Origin: Methanococcus voltae PS
GTDB lineage: Archaea > AGJL01 > Methanococci > Methanococcales > Methanococcaceae
Direction: 5' to 3'
Length of the DNA stretch: 64,000 nucleotides
Assembly (NCBI RefSeq): GCF_024807035.1
Contig: NZ_JANUCQ010000002.1
Coordinates: forward strand, 124,001-188,000
The notes beneath the pieces were generated by a model, which ran no database searches, was not told the origin of the DNA, and was given only the letters and a program-made list of their open reading frames with translations. A program made the translations under genes and the position numbers. Every line of letters begins with the position of its first letter. The first letter of the stretch is position 1. Positions 9,360-19,590 of this stretch are shown here, in pieces.

Positions 9360-10286
9360 ATGGATTTACTAACACTTTGGGATTTGGAACGCGAAGATAT
9401 TTCAAAACTTATGGATTACGCAGAATTTTTCAAAAAAAATAGGTATGGTCACGACGTACTAAAAAACAAGAATATTGCATTGATTTTTGAAAGTCCGTCA
9501 ACAAGAACTAGAATAAGCTTTGACCTTGCAGTAAATGAATTAGGTGGACATAGTCTAACATTGAATAATAATGAGATACACCTCGGTAAAAAGGAAAGTA
9601 TCGAAGATACGGCGAGAGTAATGGAGAGATTTGTTGATGCAATTGTTGCCAGAGTTAAAAAACATAGTACTCTCGAAGAATTATCTAAAAATAGTAACAT
9701 ACCGATTGTAAATGCTTTAAGCGACTTGGCACACCCTTGTCAGATATTAGCGGATATATTAACTATCAAAGAAACAAAAGGACTTAAATCAATTGAAGAA
9801 TTTAAAGGTTTAAAACTTTCATATTTTGGAGATGGAAATAACATTGCAAACTCTTTGATGATAGCAGGAGCAATTCTTGGAATGGATGTATTTATCGCTA
9901 CACCTAGAAGCTACGAACCTAATGGACTTTTCGTTAAAAAAGCACTCGAAATAATAGATAAGTATGGCGAAGGTAGTCTTACATTGACTGATAATGCGGA
10001 ACTAGCTGCAAAAGATGCAGATGTTTTATATACGGATGTCTGGATTAGTATGAGCGATGTAAATAAAGACTTGGATTCTATTAAAAAAATATTCCCGCCA
10101 TACCAAATAAATAGTGCATTGATGAAACTTGCAAAAGAAGATTCTATAGTTTTACACTGTTTACCTGCAAATAAGGGTATGGAGATTACAGAAGAAGTAT
10201 TCGAAAGTAAAAACTCGTATGTATTTGATGAAGCAGAAAACAGATTGCATGCTCAAAAAGCAGTTTTAAAATATTTATTTGAATAA
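9360..10286 (+). CDS. argF: Ornithine carbamoyltransferase
   Basis: A 308-residue cytosolic enzyme that makes citrulline from ornithine and carbamoyl phosphate in arginine synthesis. The carbamoyl-phosphate loop STRT is at residues 47-50, HPCQ at about 125-128, and the ornithine-loop HCLP motif is near the C-terminus. Length matches the family. The start is the ATG at 9360 behind a GGGTGAG ribosome binding site; an upstream in-frame TTG at 9318 would add 14 unconserved residues and lacks a site. The gene stands alone. Confidence 0.95.
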   Translation: MDLLTLWDLEREDISKLMDYAEFFKKNRYGHDVLKNKNIALIFESPSTRTRISFDLAVNELGGHSLTLNNNEIHLGKKESIEDTARVMERFVDAIVARVKKHSTLEELSKNSNIPIVNALSDLAHPCQILADILTIKETKGLKSIEEFKGLKLSYFGDGNNIANSLMIAGAILGMDVFIATPRSYEPNGLFVKKALEIIDKYGEGSLTLTDNAELAAKDADVLYTDVWISMSDVNKDLDSIKKIFPPYQINSALMKLAKEDSIVLHCLPANKGMEITEEVFESKNSYVFDEAENRLHAQKAVLKYLFE

Positions 10287-10536
10287 ATTAAAATTTGAAT
10301 AAATTAAAAAATGTATGAACAAAAGAATAAACAAAATAAATATAAATATAAATATAAACAATATGATTAAATCCTAGAAACACTTTATTTAATTTTCTTT
10401 TTTCTTTTAGATTTAATGTTTATTATTTTATTATATTCTATTCTATCTTATTTTATTGTAGTCCATTCTATTTTATATGTCGTATTTTTCATATGCCTCA
10501 TTTAGAATTTAAAAAAGTGGGAAATCAACATTTAAA

Positions 10537-10989
10537 TTATTCAGACGTGTTTTCCAAATTTATAACTTCATTAGCCTGTAATATTTTAACTCCTTTTTTA
10601 GAAGAATATGTGCACATTTGATTATTATCCAAATAATAATTAACGTTTAATTCATCACTATTCTCTAAAAGGTGTTTAGTTTTTAAAGCGCTATTTAATT
10701 CTACGCCTATATCATTAGCAAGGATTTGTTGTTCTATAGATGATTTTCTAAGCCATTCACTGGATAAAAATACATGTAAAGTCTTTGAATTTTTATCAAA
10801 TTTAATATGCGATACTGTGCTATTGTAATTATCTTTTATGATTCCAAAATCATATTCTATAGTATATTTGGGGGTGTATGTGGGTACAACATCGTATGCA
10901 GATTGTGAAAATACCATAAATAGCCCGATAATCAATATTACTAAAAAGTAGGATAGGTATAATTTAAAACGCTTTCTAGAGACGTTCAA
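10537..10989 (-). CDS. Membrane-anchored hypothetical protein
   Basis: Encodes 150 residues from a TTG start behind a strong GGAGGG ribosome binding site. One hydrophobic helix at residues about 9-28 (YLSYFLVILIIGLFMVF) follows a basic N-terminus, so it is a signal-anchored protein with about 120 residues outside. The outer part is mixed alpha/beta with a SEWLRKSSIEQQ helix. I recognise no family. It sits alone between argF, which converges on it, and the methylase gene, 331 bases upstream. Confidence 0.65.
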   Translation of the reverse strand: MNVSRKRFKLYLSYFLVILIIGLFMVFSQSAYDVVPTYTPKYTIEYDFGIIKDNYNSTVSHIKFDKNSKTLHVFLSSEWLRKSSIEQQILANDIGVELNSALKTKHLLENSDELNVNYYLDNNQMCTYSSKKGVKILQANEVINLENTSE

Positions 10990-11320
10990 ACAAATCCCTC
11001 CGAATACATCATTTAGTTTAAAATATATTTCATTTAATTATTTTGGGGTTGTATTTTTCGCCGTGTACATTGTCATCATATGCCATAATGTCAATATATT
11101 AATTTAATACTGTTATTATTAAGTTTAGTAATTACGTAATAGTCATAAATATTTTTGATTATTATAGTATATAGTATTTTCGATATGTGTTATCGTCCTT
11201 ATCATATAGCCAATATTATAATACAATTAATAAAAAAAGTAATATTTAGTAATATAATTAATAATATATTGATTAATATATAATATAAATTTAAAATATT
11301 TATTAAAAAAGTATGATAAA
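10990..11320. other. Intergenic region with no recognised content
   Basis: About 330 AT-rich bases lie between two leftward genes. The right end should hold the terminator of the methylase gene and the left end the promoter of the membrane protein. I found no small gene or structured RNA. Confidence 0.4.
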
Positions 11321-11974
11321 TTAGTTGGTATCCGTATTATCGGGATTATCATTAGTATCTTGAATATTTTTATTATTTAAATTATTTACACTGCATAAAA
11401 CCCTATATCCTGATTTTATTTTAACAATTTCTACATTACCGTATGTTTTTTCCATGAAATCTGTTAAAGATTTTGCACCGTGTTTGGTTTTAATAACTAC
11501 ATAAATTTTACCATTTGGCTTTAAATATTCTAAACCTTCAGATATTATTTGATGAATAATTACTTTACCTGCTTTTATAGGCGGGTTAGAAATTATTACA
11601 TCAAATTTGGAGTCTTTTGGGACTTCTTCATATAAGTTGCCCTGTAAAACTGTTATGTTTTTGTTTTTTACGTGATTCAATTTTACATTCTGTTTAGCTA
11701 AACTAACAGACCTTTTATTAATATCAGTCATTACAACGGAATTAACATCATCTGCTAAGGATATTCCAATAGCCCCGTAACCACAGCCCATATCTAATAT
11801 ATCATCATCTTTTTTGAATTCTGAATAATTAACAAGAATTTGAGAACCTTTATCTACGTAATTAGGGGAAAAAATGCCTGCATCGGTATTAAATGATAAT
11901 ACTTTGTTATTTATAGTACCTTTTATTGTTGTTTCATTGTGTTTAGAATTCGGGTTCTCTGAAAAATAGTGCAT
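11321..11974 (-). CDS. Class I SAM-dependent methyltransferase, MJ0882-like (RsmC/RlmG fold)
   Basis: A 217-residue protein with a full Rossmann methylase core: the AdoMet loop DMGCGYGAIG at about residues 61-70, the acidic residue in VMTDIN, and the substrate motif NPPIKAGK. It closely follows the known-structure protein MJ0882 of Methanocaldococcus (MTS family), thought to act on rRNA guanine N2; the exact target is unproven. The last ~20 residues are a low-complexity Asn/Asp tail, an apparent lineage extension. The ATG start has a GGTCAGAAT site. Confidence 0.85.
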   Translation of the reverse strand: MHYFSENPNSKHNETTIKGTINNKVLSFNTDAGIFSPNYVDKGSQILVNYSEFKKDDDILDMGCGYGAIGISLADDVNSVVMTDINKRSVSLAKQNVKLNHVKNKNITVLQGNLYEEVPKDSKFDVIISNPPIKAGKVIIHQIISEGLEYLKPNGKIYVVIKTKHGAKSLTDFMEKTYGNVEIVKIKSGYRVLCSVNNLNNKNIQDTNDNPDNTDTN

Positions 11975-12070
11975 ATTCTGACCTTTTAAATTTTTAAATT
12001 TTTAACTTAATTTTAACTTAATTTTTTAATTTTCTTAACATAGTGTAAGAAATTATAATATAAAAAGATA

Positions 12071-12973
12071 TTATAATGAAGTAGGTACCTCTACTTTTTT
12101 TCGTTTTTCTGTGAGTGTTAATAGACCTACGGACATTAATACCAATAAAGTGCCTGAAGCCATTGAAAAATTTAAGGATTCGCCCAATAGCAAAACTCCG
12201 ATGACTACACTTATAATAGGTTCCATAGTACTTAATATGGCGGCATTAGACGCTCCAATTTCACCAACCCCTTTTAAGAACAAAATTAAAGAGATTGCCG
12301 TTGAAAATATGGCTATAAAAGCCATAGCTCCCCAAGCCATAGGTGTTAAATTCAATACAATTCCGTTTGTGAGGAATCCATATATTAAAAGGATTGCAGA
12401 CGCTGAAACTGTCAGGTAATATGAAGATACAATAGCATCAGAACATGTCAATTTGCCCTGTCCTGCTGCTACAATGTAAACTGCATATAGTACACCCGAA
12501 ATTAACCCCAAAAATATTCCATAAGGATCCAATAGTCCACCATCACTATTTGCTAATAATACTACACCAGCTATGGAGAGTAAAAGGCAAAATATCTTTT
12601 CTTTGAGTATTTTTTCTTTAAATAGTGTAACCATTATTATAACTACTGAAGCCGGGTATACGAAGTGTAAAACCGTAGCAGTACCCGTCGGTATGTAGTA
12701 ATATGATAAAACCAAAGATAAAGCGGCTGCTACATAAAATAAAGCCCCGTACAATGCTATGTCAAATATTTTGGTCGTAGTTACTTTTTTATCTACTTTT
12801 TTGATATTCAAATATGCGCCTAAAAAAATGGCTGCAATTAAAAATCTAAACAATATAACAGTTGTAGCATTAGAACCGCCGTCAAAAGCAATTAATGCAA
12901 AAAATGGCACCATACCATAAGAACCAGAAGCCAATAAAACATAAAATATCCCTTTTAAATTAGATGCAGACAT
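12071..12973 (-). CDS. EamA/DMT-family transporter
   Basis: A 300-residue integral membrane protein with about ten hydrophobic helices in two related halves, the arrangement of the drug/metabolite transporter superfamily. The second half shows the FSTAISLILFLKGVGEIGASNAAILSTMEPIIS-type stretch typical of EamA repeats (about residues 222-255). Substrate unknown; relatives export amino acids or metabolites. The gene stands alone. A second EamA protein lies at 34518-35480 but is diverged. Confidence 0.85.
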   Translation of the reverse strand: MSASNLKGIFYVLLASGSYGMVPFFALIAFDGGSNATTVILFRFLIAAIFLGAYLNIKKVDKKVTTTKIFDIALYGALFYVAAALSLVLSYYYIPTGTATVLHFVYPASVVIIMVTLFKEKILKEKIFCLLLSIAGVVLLANSDGGLLDPYGIFLGLISGVLYAVYIVAAGQGKLTCSDAIVSSYYLTVSASAILLIYGFLTNGIVLNLTPMAWGAMAFIAIFSTAISLILFLKGVGEIGASNAAILSTMEPIISVVIGVLLLGESLNFSMASGTLLVLMSVGLLTLTEKRKKVEVPTSL

Positions 12974-13297
12974 TACATTACCTTTTTAATTTTTATCGTT
13001 CATTTTTTTGTGTTTGTGTTTATATATTTTATTTTTAATATTTTTTAACAATTGTATTTTTAGTATATTTACGTAGTATGTTTTAAGTTTAAACTAAATT
13101 AAACTAAATATGGTATAGTATAAGCTGTAAATTATAAAAACAATTCAAAAATTCTTAATTACTTAAGATTAATCAATAAAAAACAATATTTAGTTAATTC
13201 AATCAACGTATCGTCAAAGTATATAAAAGGAAAAAAACTAATAATTTAAATTTAAAATTAAGTTAATTAGTTAATTATTCAACTTAAATTATTGTAT

Positions 13298-13489
13298 TTA
13301 TTGTTGTCCTTTTGTTATTCTTCTGAAGATGTTTGTCCATCTTAATCTTCTTCCTACTCTACCGAGTTTGAAGTTTTTTTCACATTTTGATGAGCAAAAG
13401 TGCATAACTGAACCATCTTTTTTAACGTATTTTTTTCCGCATCCTGGTTCAATTTCACCTTCGCAAAAGCTACATGTTTTCCATTCCAT
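13298..13489 (-). CDS. rpl24e: Ribosomal protein L24e
   Basis: A 63-residue large-subunit protein with the zinc ribbon CSFC near the N-terminus and CSSKC about 26 residues later, followed by a basic C-terminal tail. I start it at MEWKTCSFC because the GGTGATG upstream then serves as the ribosome binding site at normal spacing; upstream TTG, GTG and ATG codons in frame would give up to four extra residues. It is the last gene of the leftward rpl7ae-rps28e-rpl24e cluster. The ndk and infB genes that often follow in archaea are absent here. Confidence 0.92.
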   Translation of the reverse strand: MEWKTCSFCEGEIEPGCGKKYVKKDGSVMHFCSSKCEKNFKLGRVGRRLRWTNIFRRITKGQQ

Positions 13490-13618
13490 TTTCATCACCA
13501 AGTCGGAATTTAGGTAATCTAATTAATCATATATACAGTACATTATACCATATTATGTAATGAATTATAATTACCATATGATATCCGATTATAAGAATAT
13601 GTTAGGATTGTTATCCAC

Positions 13619-13849
13619 TTATCTTCTTCTTTTTCCTAAAGGTTTTGCTTCTCTCTCGGTTTCTCTTAACATAATGATGTCGCCGAGTTTAACTGGACCT
13701 TTAACGTTTCTTGTTAAAATTCTACCATTGTCTTTTCCACCTAAGATTTTGCATCTTACCTGGAAAATTTCGCCAGTAACTCCTGTTTTACCATTTACTT
13801 GAATGATTTCAGCAGCTACTGCCTCTTTGTATACCATTTCATCAGCCAT
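13619..13849 (-). CDS. rps28e: Ribosomal protein S28e
   Basis: A 76-residue small-subunit protein with the family pattern: an N-terminal strand, the [16 protein letters not shown] core and a C-terminal basic tail ending GKRRR. OB-fold protein near the mRNA exit. It lies between rpl7ae (84 bases upstream) and rpl24e, the conserved archaeal order, with an A/T-rich spacer and a GGTGATTA ribosome binding site. Confidence 0.95.
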   Translation of the reverse strand: MADEMVYKEAVAAEIIQVNGKTGVTGEIFQVRCKILGGKDNGRILTRNVKGPVKLGDIIMLRETEREAKPLGKRRR

Positions 13850-13933
13850 TGCTAATCACCTAATTTGTGCTTATGCTTCGTGTTTCTAATAATATAATAA
13901 ATTTTCGAAAGCAAATCAAATTTTTAAATCAAA

Positions 13934-14287
13934 TTATGCTTTTAAAGCGTTAACTTTTTCAACTAACTCGTTTAATCCTTCAGCATCTTCGGTTTCAATA
14001 ATAGCAATTGCTGATGTAGGAACTTCTAAGTTTGCAGCTTTTCCTAAATCTTCTTTTGTAGCGCAGTATGTGTATGCGATACCTTTTTCTTCACAGATAG
14101 CAGGGATGTGTGCTACGATTTCTTCAGGTTGAACGTCCTTAGCAACAACTACTAATTTTGCTCTACTTCTTTCTACTGCTTTGGTTACTTCATTAGCTCC
14201 CTTTTTAATCATAGTAGCTTTTGAAACTACTTCAGCAGTTTTCTCTTCTAATTCTTGTGGTACTTCAAATTTTACATAAACAGCCAT
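13934..14287 (-). CDS. rpl7ae: Ribosomal protein L7Ae, K-turn binding protein
   Basis: A 117-residue protein of the 50S subunit, box C/D and H/ACA guide RNPs and RNase P in archaea. It shows the [18 protein letters not shown]-binding segment (about residues 32-46) and the [17 protein letters not shown] segment. I start it at [10 protein letters not shown] behind a strong GGAGG site; an upstream in-frame ATG at 14344 would add 19 unconserved residues and overlap the leader hairpin. First gene of the cluster with rps28e and rpl24e. Confidence 0.95.
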   Translation of the reverse strand: MAVYVKFEVPQELEEKTAEVVSKATMIKKGANEVTKAVERSRAKLVVVAKDVQPEEIVAHIPAICEEKGIAYTYCATKEDLGKAANLEVPTSAIAIIETEDAEGLNELVEKVNALKA

Positions 14288-14336
14288 ATTATGACCTCCT
14301 TCACTATTTAAAAAAATTTTTTTATCCGGATGGCAC

Positions 14337-14368
14337 CCACTCATATCATCATGGTATTAAAAGAGTGG
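14337..14368 (-). promoter_or_regulatory. Hairpin with box-C-like motif in the rpl7ae leader
   Basis: On the rpl7ae strand, CCACTC (14363-14368) pairs with GAGTGG (14337-14342). The loop side contains ATGATGA (14346-14352), which matches the box C consensus RUGAUGA bound by L7Ae, followed shortly by ATGAG. No clear CUGA box D is present, so a full K-turn is not proven; a K-loop is possible. L7Ae autoregulation through its own leader is known in Sulfolobus. Here it is inference. Confidence 0.35.
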
Positions 14369-14608
14369 TACTCTACTATACTATACAATAGTATATAATA
14401 GTTACGGTCGACGTACTTAAAAAATAGAAATAATTTTAGAATAATTTAAAATAAATTAAAATAACATTGGATAATTTAAAATAATTGCCATATTTCGGAC
14501 AATTAAATTAAATAAGTTAAATTAATGGATTGATAATCATATTAAGATTAATAGATATTTTAAATTATTTTATTATTCTATTATTTATTTTATTATTTAA
14601 TTTATTAT

Positions 14609-15988
14609 TTAATTTATTATTTTATCCAATAATTCTTTTGATTTATTAAATAATTCTTCGGCAATTTTCTTATCCTTTGCTTCTACCCTAATTCTAACGT
14701 ATGGTTCAGTACCTGATGGTCTAAGTAATACCCAGGCATCCTTATCTACGATATCAAACCTTGCACCGTCAAGCGTATTAGGAACACAATTGAATATGTT
14801 CTTACCTTCTTTTACAACGAGTTTCATTGCTTCACTTTTACAATTATCATCACAAGGTATTTTTTCACGCATATTTATATAGGAAGGTATTTCATCCATT
14901 ATATCGCATAATTTTTTATTAAAATGTTCCATCATTTCTAAAAGCCTTAATCCGGAGAGTATGCCATCAGGGGTCATGTGTATTCCGCTATGAATCCAAG
15001 TTCCGGAAGGTTCGCCACCAAATTGGATATTTTCGCCGTTTTTAGTCAATTCCTTAATTTTATTAGACACTGCAACGTCTCCAACTTTTGTACGTACTAT
15101 TTCTACCTTTTTACCTTTTGTATTGGCATTTACATACTCATCTAATGCAATTGAAGCGTCTATTGTAGTTATAATCGTATTTGTGTCCGTGGTCTCCACT
15201 ATAAACCTAGCGTATGCCGTAAGGAGTTTATCAAAATCTGTTATCCTTCCTTTTTCGTCAATTGCTATCATTCTGTCTGCGTCACCGTCGTGTGCAATCG
15301 CGATATAATCTTTATGGGGTATTTTATTTAATCCTTTTATCATATCCATTGTTTCTGTTAGGTTCTTTTCGTTTGGTTCGGGCATTCTACCCACAAAACG
15401 ACCGTCAAAGTGAGAATTTACGGAAATTACCTTACAACCCACTTCAGTGAATAAATAAGGGGACAATTCACAAGCTGCAGCGTTACTGCAATCTACTAAA
15501 ACGTTGTGTTTTTCAGTTATTCTTGAGTTAATGCTATCGACAAGATATTTACAGTATTCCATTATAGAATACTTATCTTCTACCACTTTGCCAATTTTAC
15601 TCCAATTGGTTCGCTCATACTCCTTATTTTCAATTATGGATTCAATAAGGTGCTCCTGCTCTTCTAAAAATGCCGTACCATCGCTATTGAATAGTTTTAT
15701 ACCATTATATTCAGGAGGGTTATGTGAAGCGGTAATCATAATTCCTGCGTCGTATTTTTTTGAAGCAAAACCAAGAACCGGGGTAGGTACAATACCTAAT
15801 TTACTTACTGTAGCACCGCCATTTAAAAGACCGGTTATAATAGCACTTTCTATCAATTCTCCGGTTGTTCTCGAGTCTCTACCTATTACCACGTTTTTAT
15901 AATTCTTTGCGATTGCGAAACCCACGTTATATGCTATTTCTGGGCTTAAATTTTTCATTCTAATTCCTGATGTTCCGAATAATTTCAT
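14609..15988 (-). CDS. glmM: Phosphoglucosamine mutase (archaeal GlmM)
   Basis: A 459-residue alpha-D-phosphohexomutase converting glucosamine-6-P to glucosamine-1-P for UDP-GlcNAc and surface-glycan synthesis. The phosphoserine loop TASHNPPEYNG has Ser at residue 88; the metal loop DGDADR is near residue 238; the sugar loop GGEPSG and the phosphate loop RPSGTEPYVRIRVEA follow. Length and order match the archaeal family. A phosphomannomutase side activity cannot be excluded from sequence. Monocistronic, with a CGGGATATT ribosome binding site. Confidence 0.88.
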   Translation of the reverse strand: MKLFGTSGIRMKNLSPEIAYNVGFAIAKNYKNVVIGRDSRTTGELIESAIITGLLNGGATVSKLGIVPTPVLGFASKKYDAGIMITASHNPPEYNGIKLFNSDGTAFLEEQEHLIESIIENKEYERTNWSKIGKVVEDKYSIMEYCKYLVDSINSRITEKHNVLVDCSNAAACELSPYLFTEVGCKVISVNSHFDGRFVGRMPEPNEKNLTETMDMIKGLNKIPHKDYIAIAHDGDADRMIAIDEKGRITDFDKLLTAYARFIVETTDTNTIITTIDASIALDEYVNANTKGKKVEIVRTKVGDVAVSNKIKELTKNGENIQFGGEPSGTWIHSGIHMTPDGILSGLRLLEMMEHFNKKLCDIMDEIPSYINMREKIPCDDNCKSEAMKLVVKEGKNIFNCVPNTLDGARFDIVDKDAWVLLRPSGTEPYVRIRVEAKDKKIAEELFNKSKELLDKIIN

Positions 15989-16202
15989 AATATCCCGTTT
16001 TGTACAATTTTGTATGAATTATTTTTAAATTATTTTTAAATTAATCTATAATTCTTAATCATGTTAAATATTACATTATTTTATATATTTGTATTTATTT
16101 AAATTATAATATGGAAGAATAAAATAATAAATATTGTTGGGATATGAAATTTAGTTTATAAGATAGCAAATAATCCAATAACGCAACGAAAAAGGTAAAA
16201 CC

Positions 16203-17192
16203 ATGTACAAAATTCTAAAAATGGTTGAAAATGATGGGGAATTAAAAGATTTTGTAGATATACTATTTCAATATTATAAAAATAAAGAAATAAATTTATC
16301 AGATGGTAAATTAAAACAATATGGAATTGTCCGAGAAATCGACGAACTTTTGATATATGATAAAAAAGGACCTTTATATATTAGTTTACATGATTTTAAT
16401 GAAATACCGTTATTTAGAACTGAATTAGAAGCCATAAGTTATTTAAAATCTATGAATATAACTCCTGAAACTTCCTATTATGAATTAAGCGACTTTGAAA
16501 AAGAAGTTCTTACAGATAAACTATTACAGAAAGCTAAAAATTTAGTACCGATAGGATATAGAAAAATCGTAGAAGACGTTTTATTGGGTAGTGATTATTG
16601 GTTAACCAATAAAAATGGGGAAAAAATACATTTATGCAAGTATGTGGCCTACTTAAATTCATTGGCAAAAATGGGGAAGTTAAAGGAAGTTGAATACGCT
16701 CTAGTAAATAAAACTATGGAGAATCATATGGAAAATTTAATGGAATATAGACTACTATTGGCCAAATCAATATCGATTTTTGACGATATGTTAGATAATA
16801 ACGTTAAATATGCCAACATAGACTATAAATTTCTTGGTAAAAGACGTAGGCATGAAGAATATAGTATGCTTTGTCAGTATGTCCATTTAAATAAAAACTT
16901 TTCTGAAAATATGATGTCAAAACTTGGATTAAATAAGAATTCACTCTTAAGAAAATACTATCCTGTTTTGGTACATACTGCGTATACCAATCCCAATATA
17001 AGTTATTTAATGCCGTTCTTTATATTTGATGGCGTCGAAAATATTTCCGTTTACGCTAAAATACCTAAATTATTGAAAATAAAGTATAATCTTGATTTTA
17101 AAGGAATGGATTTAACGGGAAATAATACTTATTTCGGTAATTGGTCTAAAAGACAGTTAAAATCCTATTTAAGACCCGGAGAACGTGTATAA
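16203..17192 (+). CDS. Hypothetical protein, 329 residues
   Basis: A soluble, mostly helical, basic protein with no signal peptide or membrane segment. It has an alternating strand-rich N-terminus (to about residue 70, with IYDKKGPLYISLHDFNE), a helical middle with a paired NLMEYRLLL-type helix, a basic KFLGKRRRHEEY stretch near residue 220 and a C-terminal SWKRQ-like basic end. I recognise no family. It diverges from glmM and converges on the M42 peptidase gene. Start behind GGTAAAACC. Confidence 0.65.
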   Translation: MYKILKMVENDGELKDFVDILFQYYKNKEINLSDGKLKQYGIVREIDELLIYDKKGPLYISLHDFNEIPLFRTELEAISYLKSMNITPETSYYELSDFEKEVLTDKLLQKAKNLVPIGYRKIVEDVLLGSDYWLTNKNGEKIHLCKYVAYLNSLAKMGKLKEVEYALVNKTMENHMENLMEYRLLLAKSISIFDDMLDNNVKYANIDYKFLGKRRRHEEYSMLCQYVHLNKNFSENMMSKLGLNKNSLLRKYYPVLVHTAYTNPNISYLMPFFIFDGVENISVYAKIPKLLKIKYNLDFKGMDLTGNNTYFGNWSKRQLKSYLRPGERV

Positions 17193-17309
17193 TACTGTGA
17201 ATACCGTAAATAGTAAAAATGCTAAAATAATAGAATAGTAAATATTAAAAATAATAATTATTTAATTACTATCTAATATAAATAATAATTAAAATTCTAT
17301 TTTATCATC

Positions 17310-18395
17310 TTAAAAGTATTTATGTACATTTTCTAAACATTTTAAGATTAATTTAGTGGTATTTTCTAAATCTTCAATTTCTATAACTTCCACTGGTGTG
17401 TGTATGTATCTTGAAGGCACTGAAACAACTCCTGTTGGTATACCATCTCTTGTTAAGTGAATAGCTGTTGCATCAGTCGTTCCACCGTCTCCCACTTCGT
17501 ATTGAACAGGTATTTCAGTTTCCATTTTTCCTTCAACTTCTTTTTTGTTAATTTCTTTTAACATTTTTAAGACTTTTCCACTTACGATGATACCCCTTCC
17601 TGAAGCGTCTGCAATTGTAATAACAGGACCTTTACCCATTTCTACAGGTGCGTCTTCTAATTTAATTCCCGGGTGGTCCCCACAGATTGTAACATCTAAA
17701 GCAAATGCTATATCGGGGTTTATTCCAAATGCGGATGTTTTAGCACCTTTTAAACCAACTTCTTCTTGAACGGTACCAACTGCATAAAATTGACAGTCGA
17801 GTCCTTCTTTTTCTTTTAAAGCTGATATTTGTTTCATAGCTTCCAAAAGCACAGCACAACCTGCCCTGTTATCAAAGGATTTACAAGTTATTCTTTTATC
17901 TCCGAGCATATCAAAATCGGTTCTAAATGAGATGGAGGTTCCTATTTCGATACCCATAGCTTCTGCTTCTTCTCTGTTTGAAGCACCTACGTCGATAAAC
18001 ATTAAGTCAGATTTAATTAATTTGTTTCTTTCACTTTCATCCATTTTATGAGGTGGTTTTGAACCTAAAACACCGATTATGTCACCTTTTGTAGTGTGAA
18101 CAACTACTTTTTGGTTTAATAACATTTGGTCGTTTATTCCGCCGATTTTAACAAATTTTAAGAAACCTTTATCATCAATGTATTTTACCATTAAACCTAT
18201 TTCATCCATGTGTGTTGCAATCATTATTTTAGGTCCTTTTGAACCTTTTTTTGCGATTAAATTACCAAAATTATCCTCATATATTTCGTCAGCATATTTT
18301 TCTAATTCTTTTCTCATGTAATTTCTTACATTATCTTCATTTCCTGAAATACCTTTTTCAGTTGCTAAATCTTTTAAATAGTCTAATGTAGACAC
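17310..18395 (-). CDS. M42-family metallo-aminopeptidase (TET/endoglucanase-like)
   Basis: A 361-residue member of family M42, whose archaeal members form dodecameric tetrahedral aminopeptidases that trim peptides after the proteasome. Seen: metal-ligand His in IATHMDEIG (about residue 60), the bridging Asp in KSFDNRAGC, catalytic Glu pair in [11 protein letters not shown], Asp in ALDVTICGD, and the late His in [16 protein letters not shown] start with GGTGAAAAA. Substrate preference (Glu, Lys or general) cannot be read from sequence. Confidence 0.9.
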   Translation of the reverse strand: MSTLDYLKDLATEKGISGNEDNVRNYMRKELEKYADEIYEDNFGNLIAKKGSKGPKIMIATHMDEIGLMVKYIDDKGFLKFVKIGGINDQMLLNQKVVVHTTKGDIIGVLGSKPPHKMDESERNKLIKSDLMFIDVGASNREEAEAMGIEIGTSISFRTDFDMLGDKRITCKSFDNRAGCAVLLEAMKQISALKEKEGLDCQFYAVGTVQEEVGLKGAKTSAFGINPDIAFALDVTICGDHPGIKLEDAPVEMGKGPVITIADASGRGIIVSGKVLKMLKEINKKEVEGKMETEIPVQYEVGDGGTTDATAIHLTRDGIPTGVVSVPSRYIHTPVEVIEIEDLENTTKLILKCLENVHKYF

Positions 18396-18674
18396 TTTTT
18401 CACCTTATTTTGGCGTATTTGATATATTATCTATTTAATTCTAGTATTAATAATAAATAATAATTAATACGTTATTATGTAATTTATTGTCATAACTATT
18501 ATTTTAGTGATAATTTATAAAGATATCCATTTTAATTTAATTTTCATCATAAATAATGACATATGCGATAAAAAAAGTATAAAGAATAAAAAGAATAAGA
18601 TAAAAATAAGGCAAAAGTGAAATAAAAAATAATATAGAAAATATGTAAAACTTAATTTAAATTTTATTTAAATT
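18396..18674. other. Intergenic region, no gene seen
   Basis: About 280 AT-rich bases with poly-A tracts and short TAAAAATAAG-type repeats lie between two leftward genes. Nothing coding or structured stood out. Confidence 0.4.
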
Positions 18675-19406
18675 TTATTTAAGTTTATAAGCTTTAAAGC
18701 CACCTACTAATCGCTTTGTTTTAAAACCCATTAATTTTAAGAGTGTAGCTATCGTTTGGCTTCTCATACCGCCCCTTGCACAATATACGATTATTTCTTT
18801 GCTTTTATCCAATTGTAAGAATTCATCAACCAATCTTGGAATTCCTACCTTCATATATTGCCCTGCAAGTTCTATGGCTTTTTCTTTACCTTCTTTTTTG
18901 AAAACAATGCCCATATTTTTATGTTCATCATCCATAAAGAGAGGTATATTTATTGAATGAGGTATTCTTTTTTCATGATATTCGTGAGGTGACCTTGCAT
19001 CAACTAATATGTAATTCTCATTAAAATCGTTTATAGTTGCATCTTCGTCACCTATTAGGTATACTCCATCATATTCTAAGTCGTTATCTGGTAAAAGATA
19101 GTTTAATTCCTCATTTGTTATTAAAGACTCATCTAGTTCCTTGCCTATTGAACTCAAGAAAGATTTAATATTTATAGGCTCAAAATAAATTAATTTATTT
19201 TCGCTTTCAATCTTTTCAAATGTAAAAACTTCCGGTTTTTTGATTCCTTTTGAAGTTTTTAATATGAAAGATGCTAATTCTCCACCCAATTTACCTGCAA
19301 GTATTTTTTCACCATCAGTTATTACTTTTGAACCATTATGTAGCATAATTACCAATACTACATCTTTTTTAAAAGTTAATAACCTTGAAAGTATTTCTTC
19401 GTCCAT
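18675..19406 (-). CDS. Rhodanese half of bipartite tRNA 2-selenouridine synthase
   Basis: A 243-residue protein. Residues about 130-243 are a SelU/YbbB-type rhodanese: YILVDARSPHEYHEKRIPHS, then the catalytic loop VYCARGGMRSQ with Cys209, then GGFKAY. In bacteria one protein carries rhodanese and P-loop domains and replaces sulfur by selenium in tRNA U34; in Methanococcus it is known to be split in two. The companion P-loop gene lies 184 bases upstream at 19591-20250 on the same strand. The first ~115 residues are an extra domain, faintly like XdhC/CoxI, that I cannot assign. GTGATTTT ribosome binding site. Confidence 0.85.
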   Translation of the reverse strand: MDEEILSRLLTFKKDVVLVIMLHNGSKVITDGEKILAGKLGGELASFILKTSKGIKKPEVFTFEKIESENKLIYFEPINIKSFLSSIGKELDESLITNEELNYLLPDNDLEYDGVYLIGDEDATINDFNENYILVDARSPHEYHEKRIPHSINIPLFMDDEHKNMGIVFKKEGKEKAIELAGQYMKVGIPRLVDEFLQLDKSKEIIVYCARGGMRSQTIATLLKLMGFKTKRLVGGFKAYKLK

Positions 19407-19590
19407 AAAATCACATTATATCAATAATTCGTTGTTTTTTATAAGTAAATATCAACATACTAAAAATAGTAAAATACATATTATCAAAATATTAAACTAG
19501 TAAATTATTAAATTATTAAAATTATATTTATATATTAGAATATTAGTATATCAAGATATTAAAATAAATTGTACCTTATATTGTTAAATC

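Noticed and set aside
14288-14344. N-terminal extension of L7Ae
   Set aside because: It covers the leader hairpin and is not conserved; a GGAGG site precedes the internal ATG.
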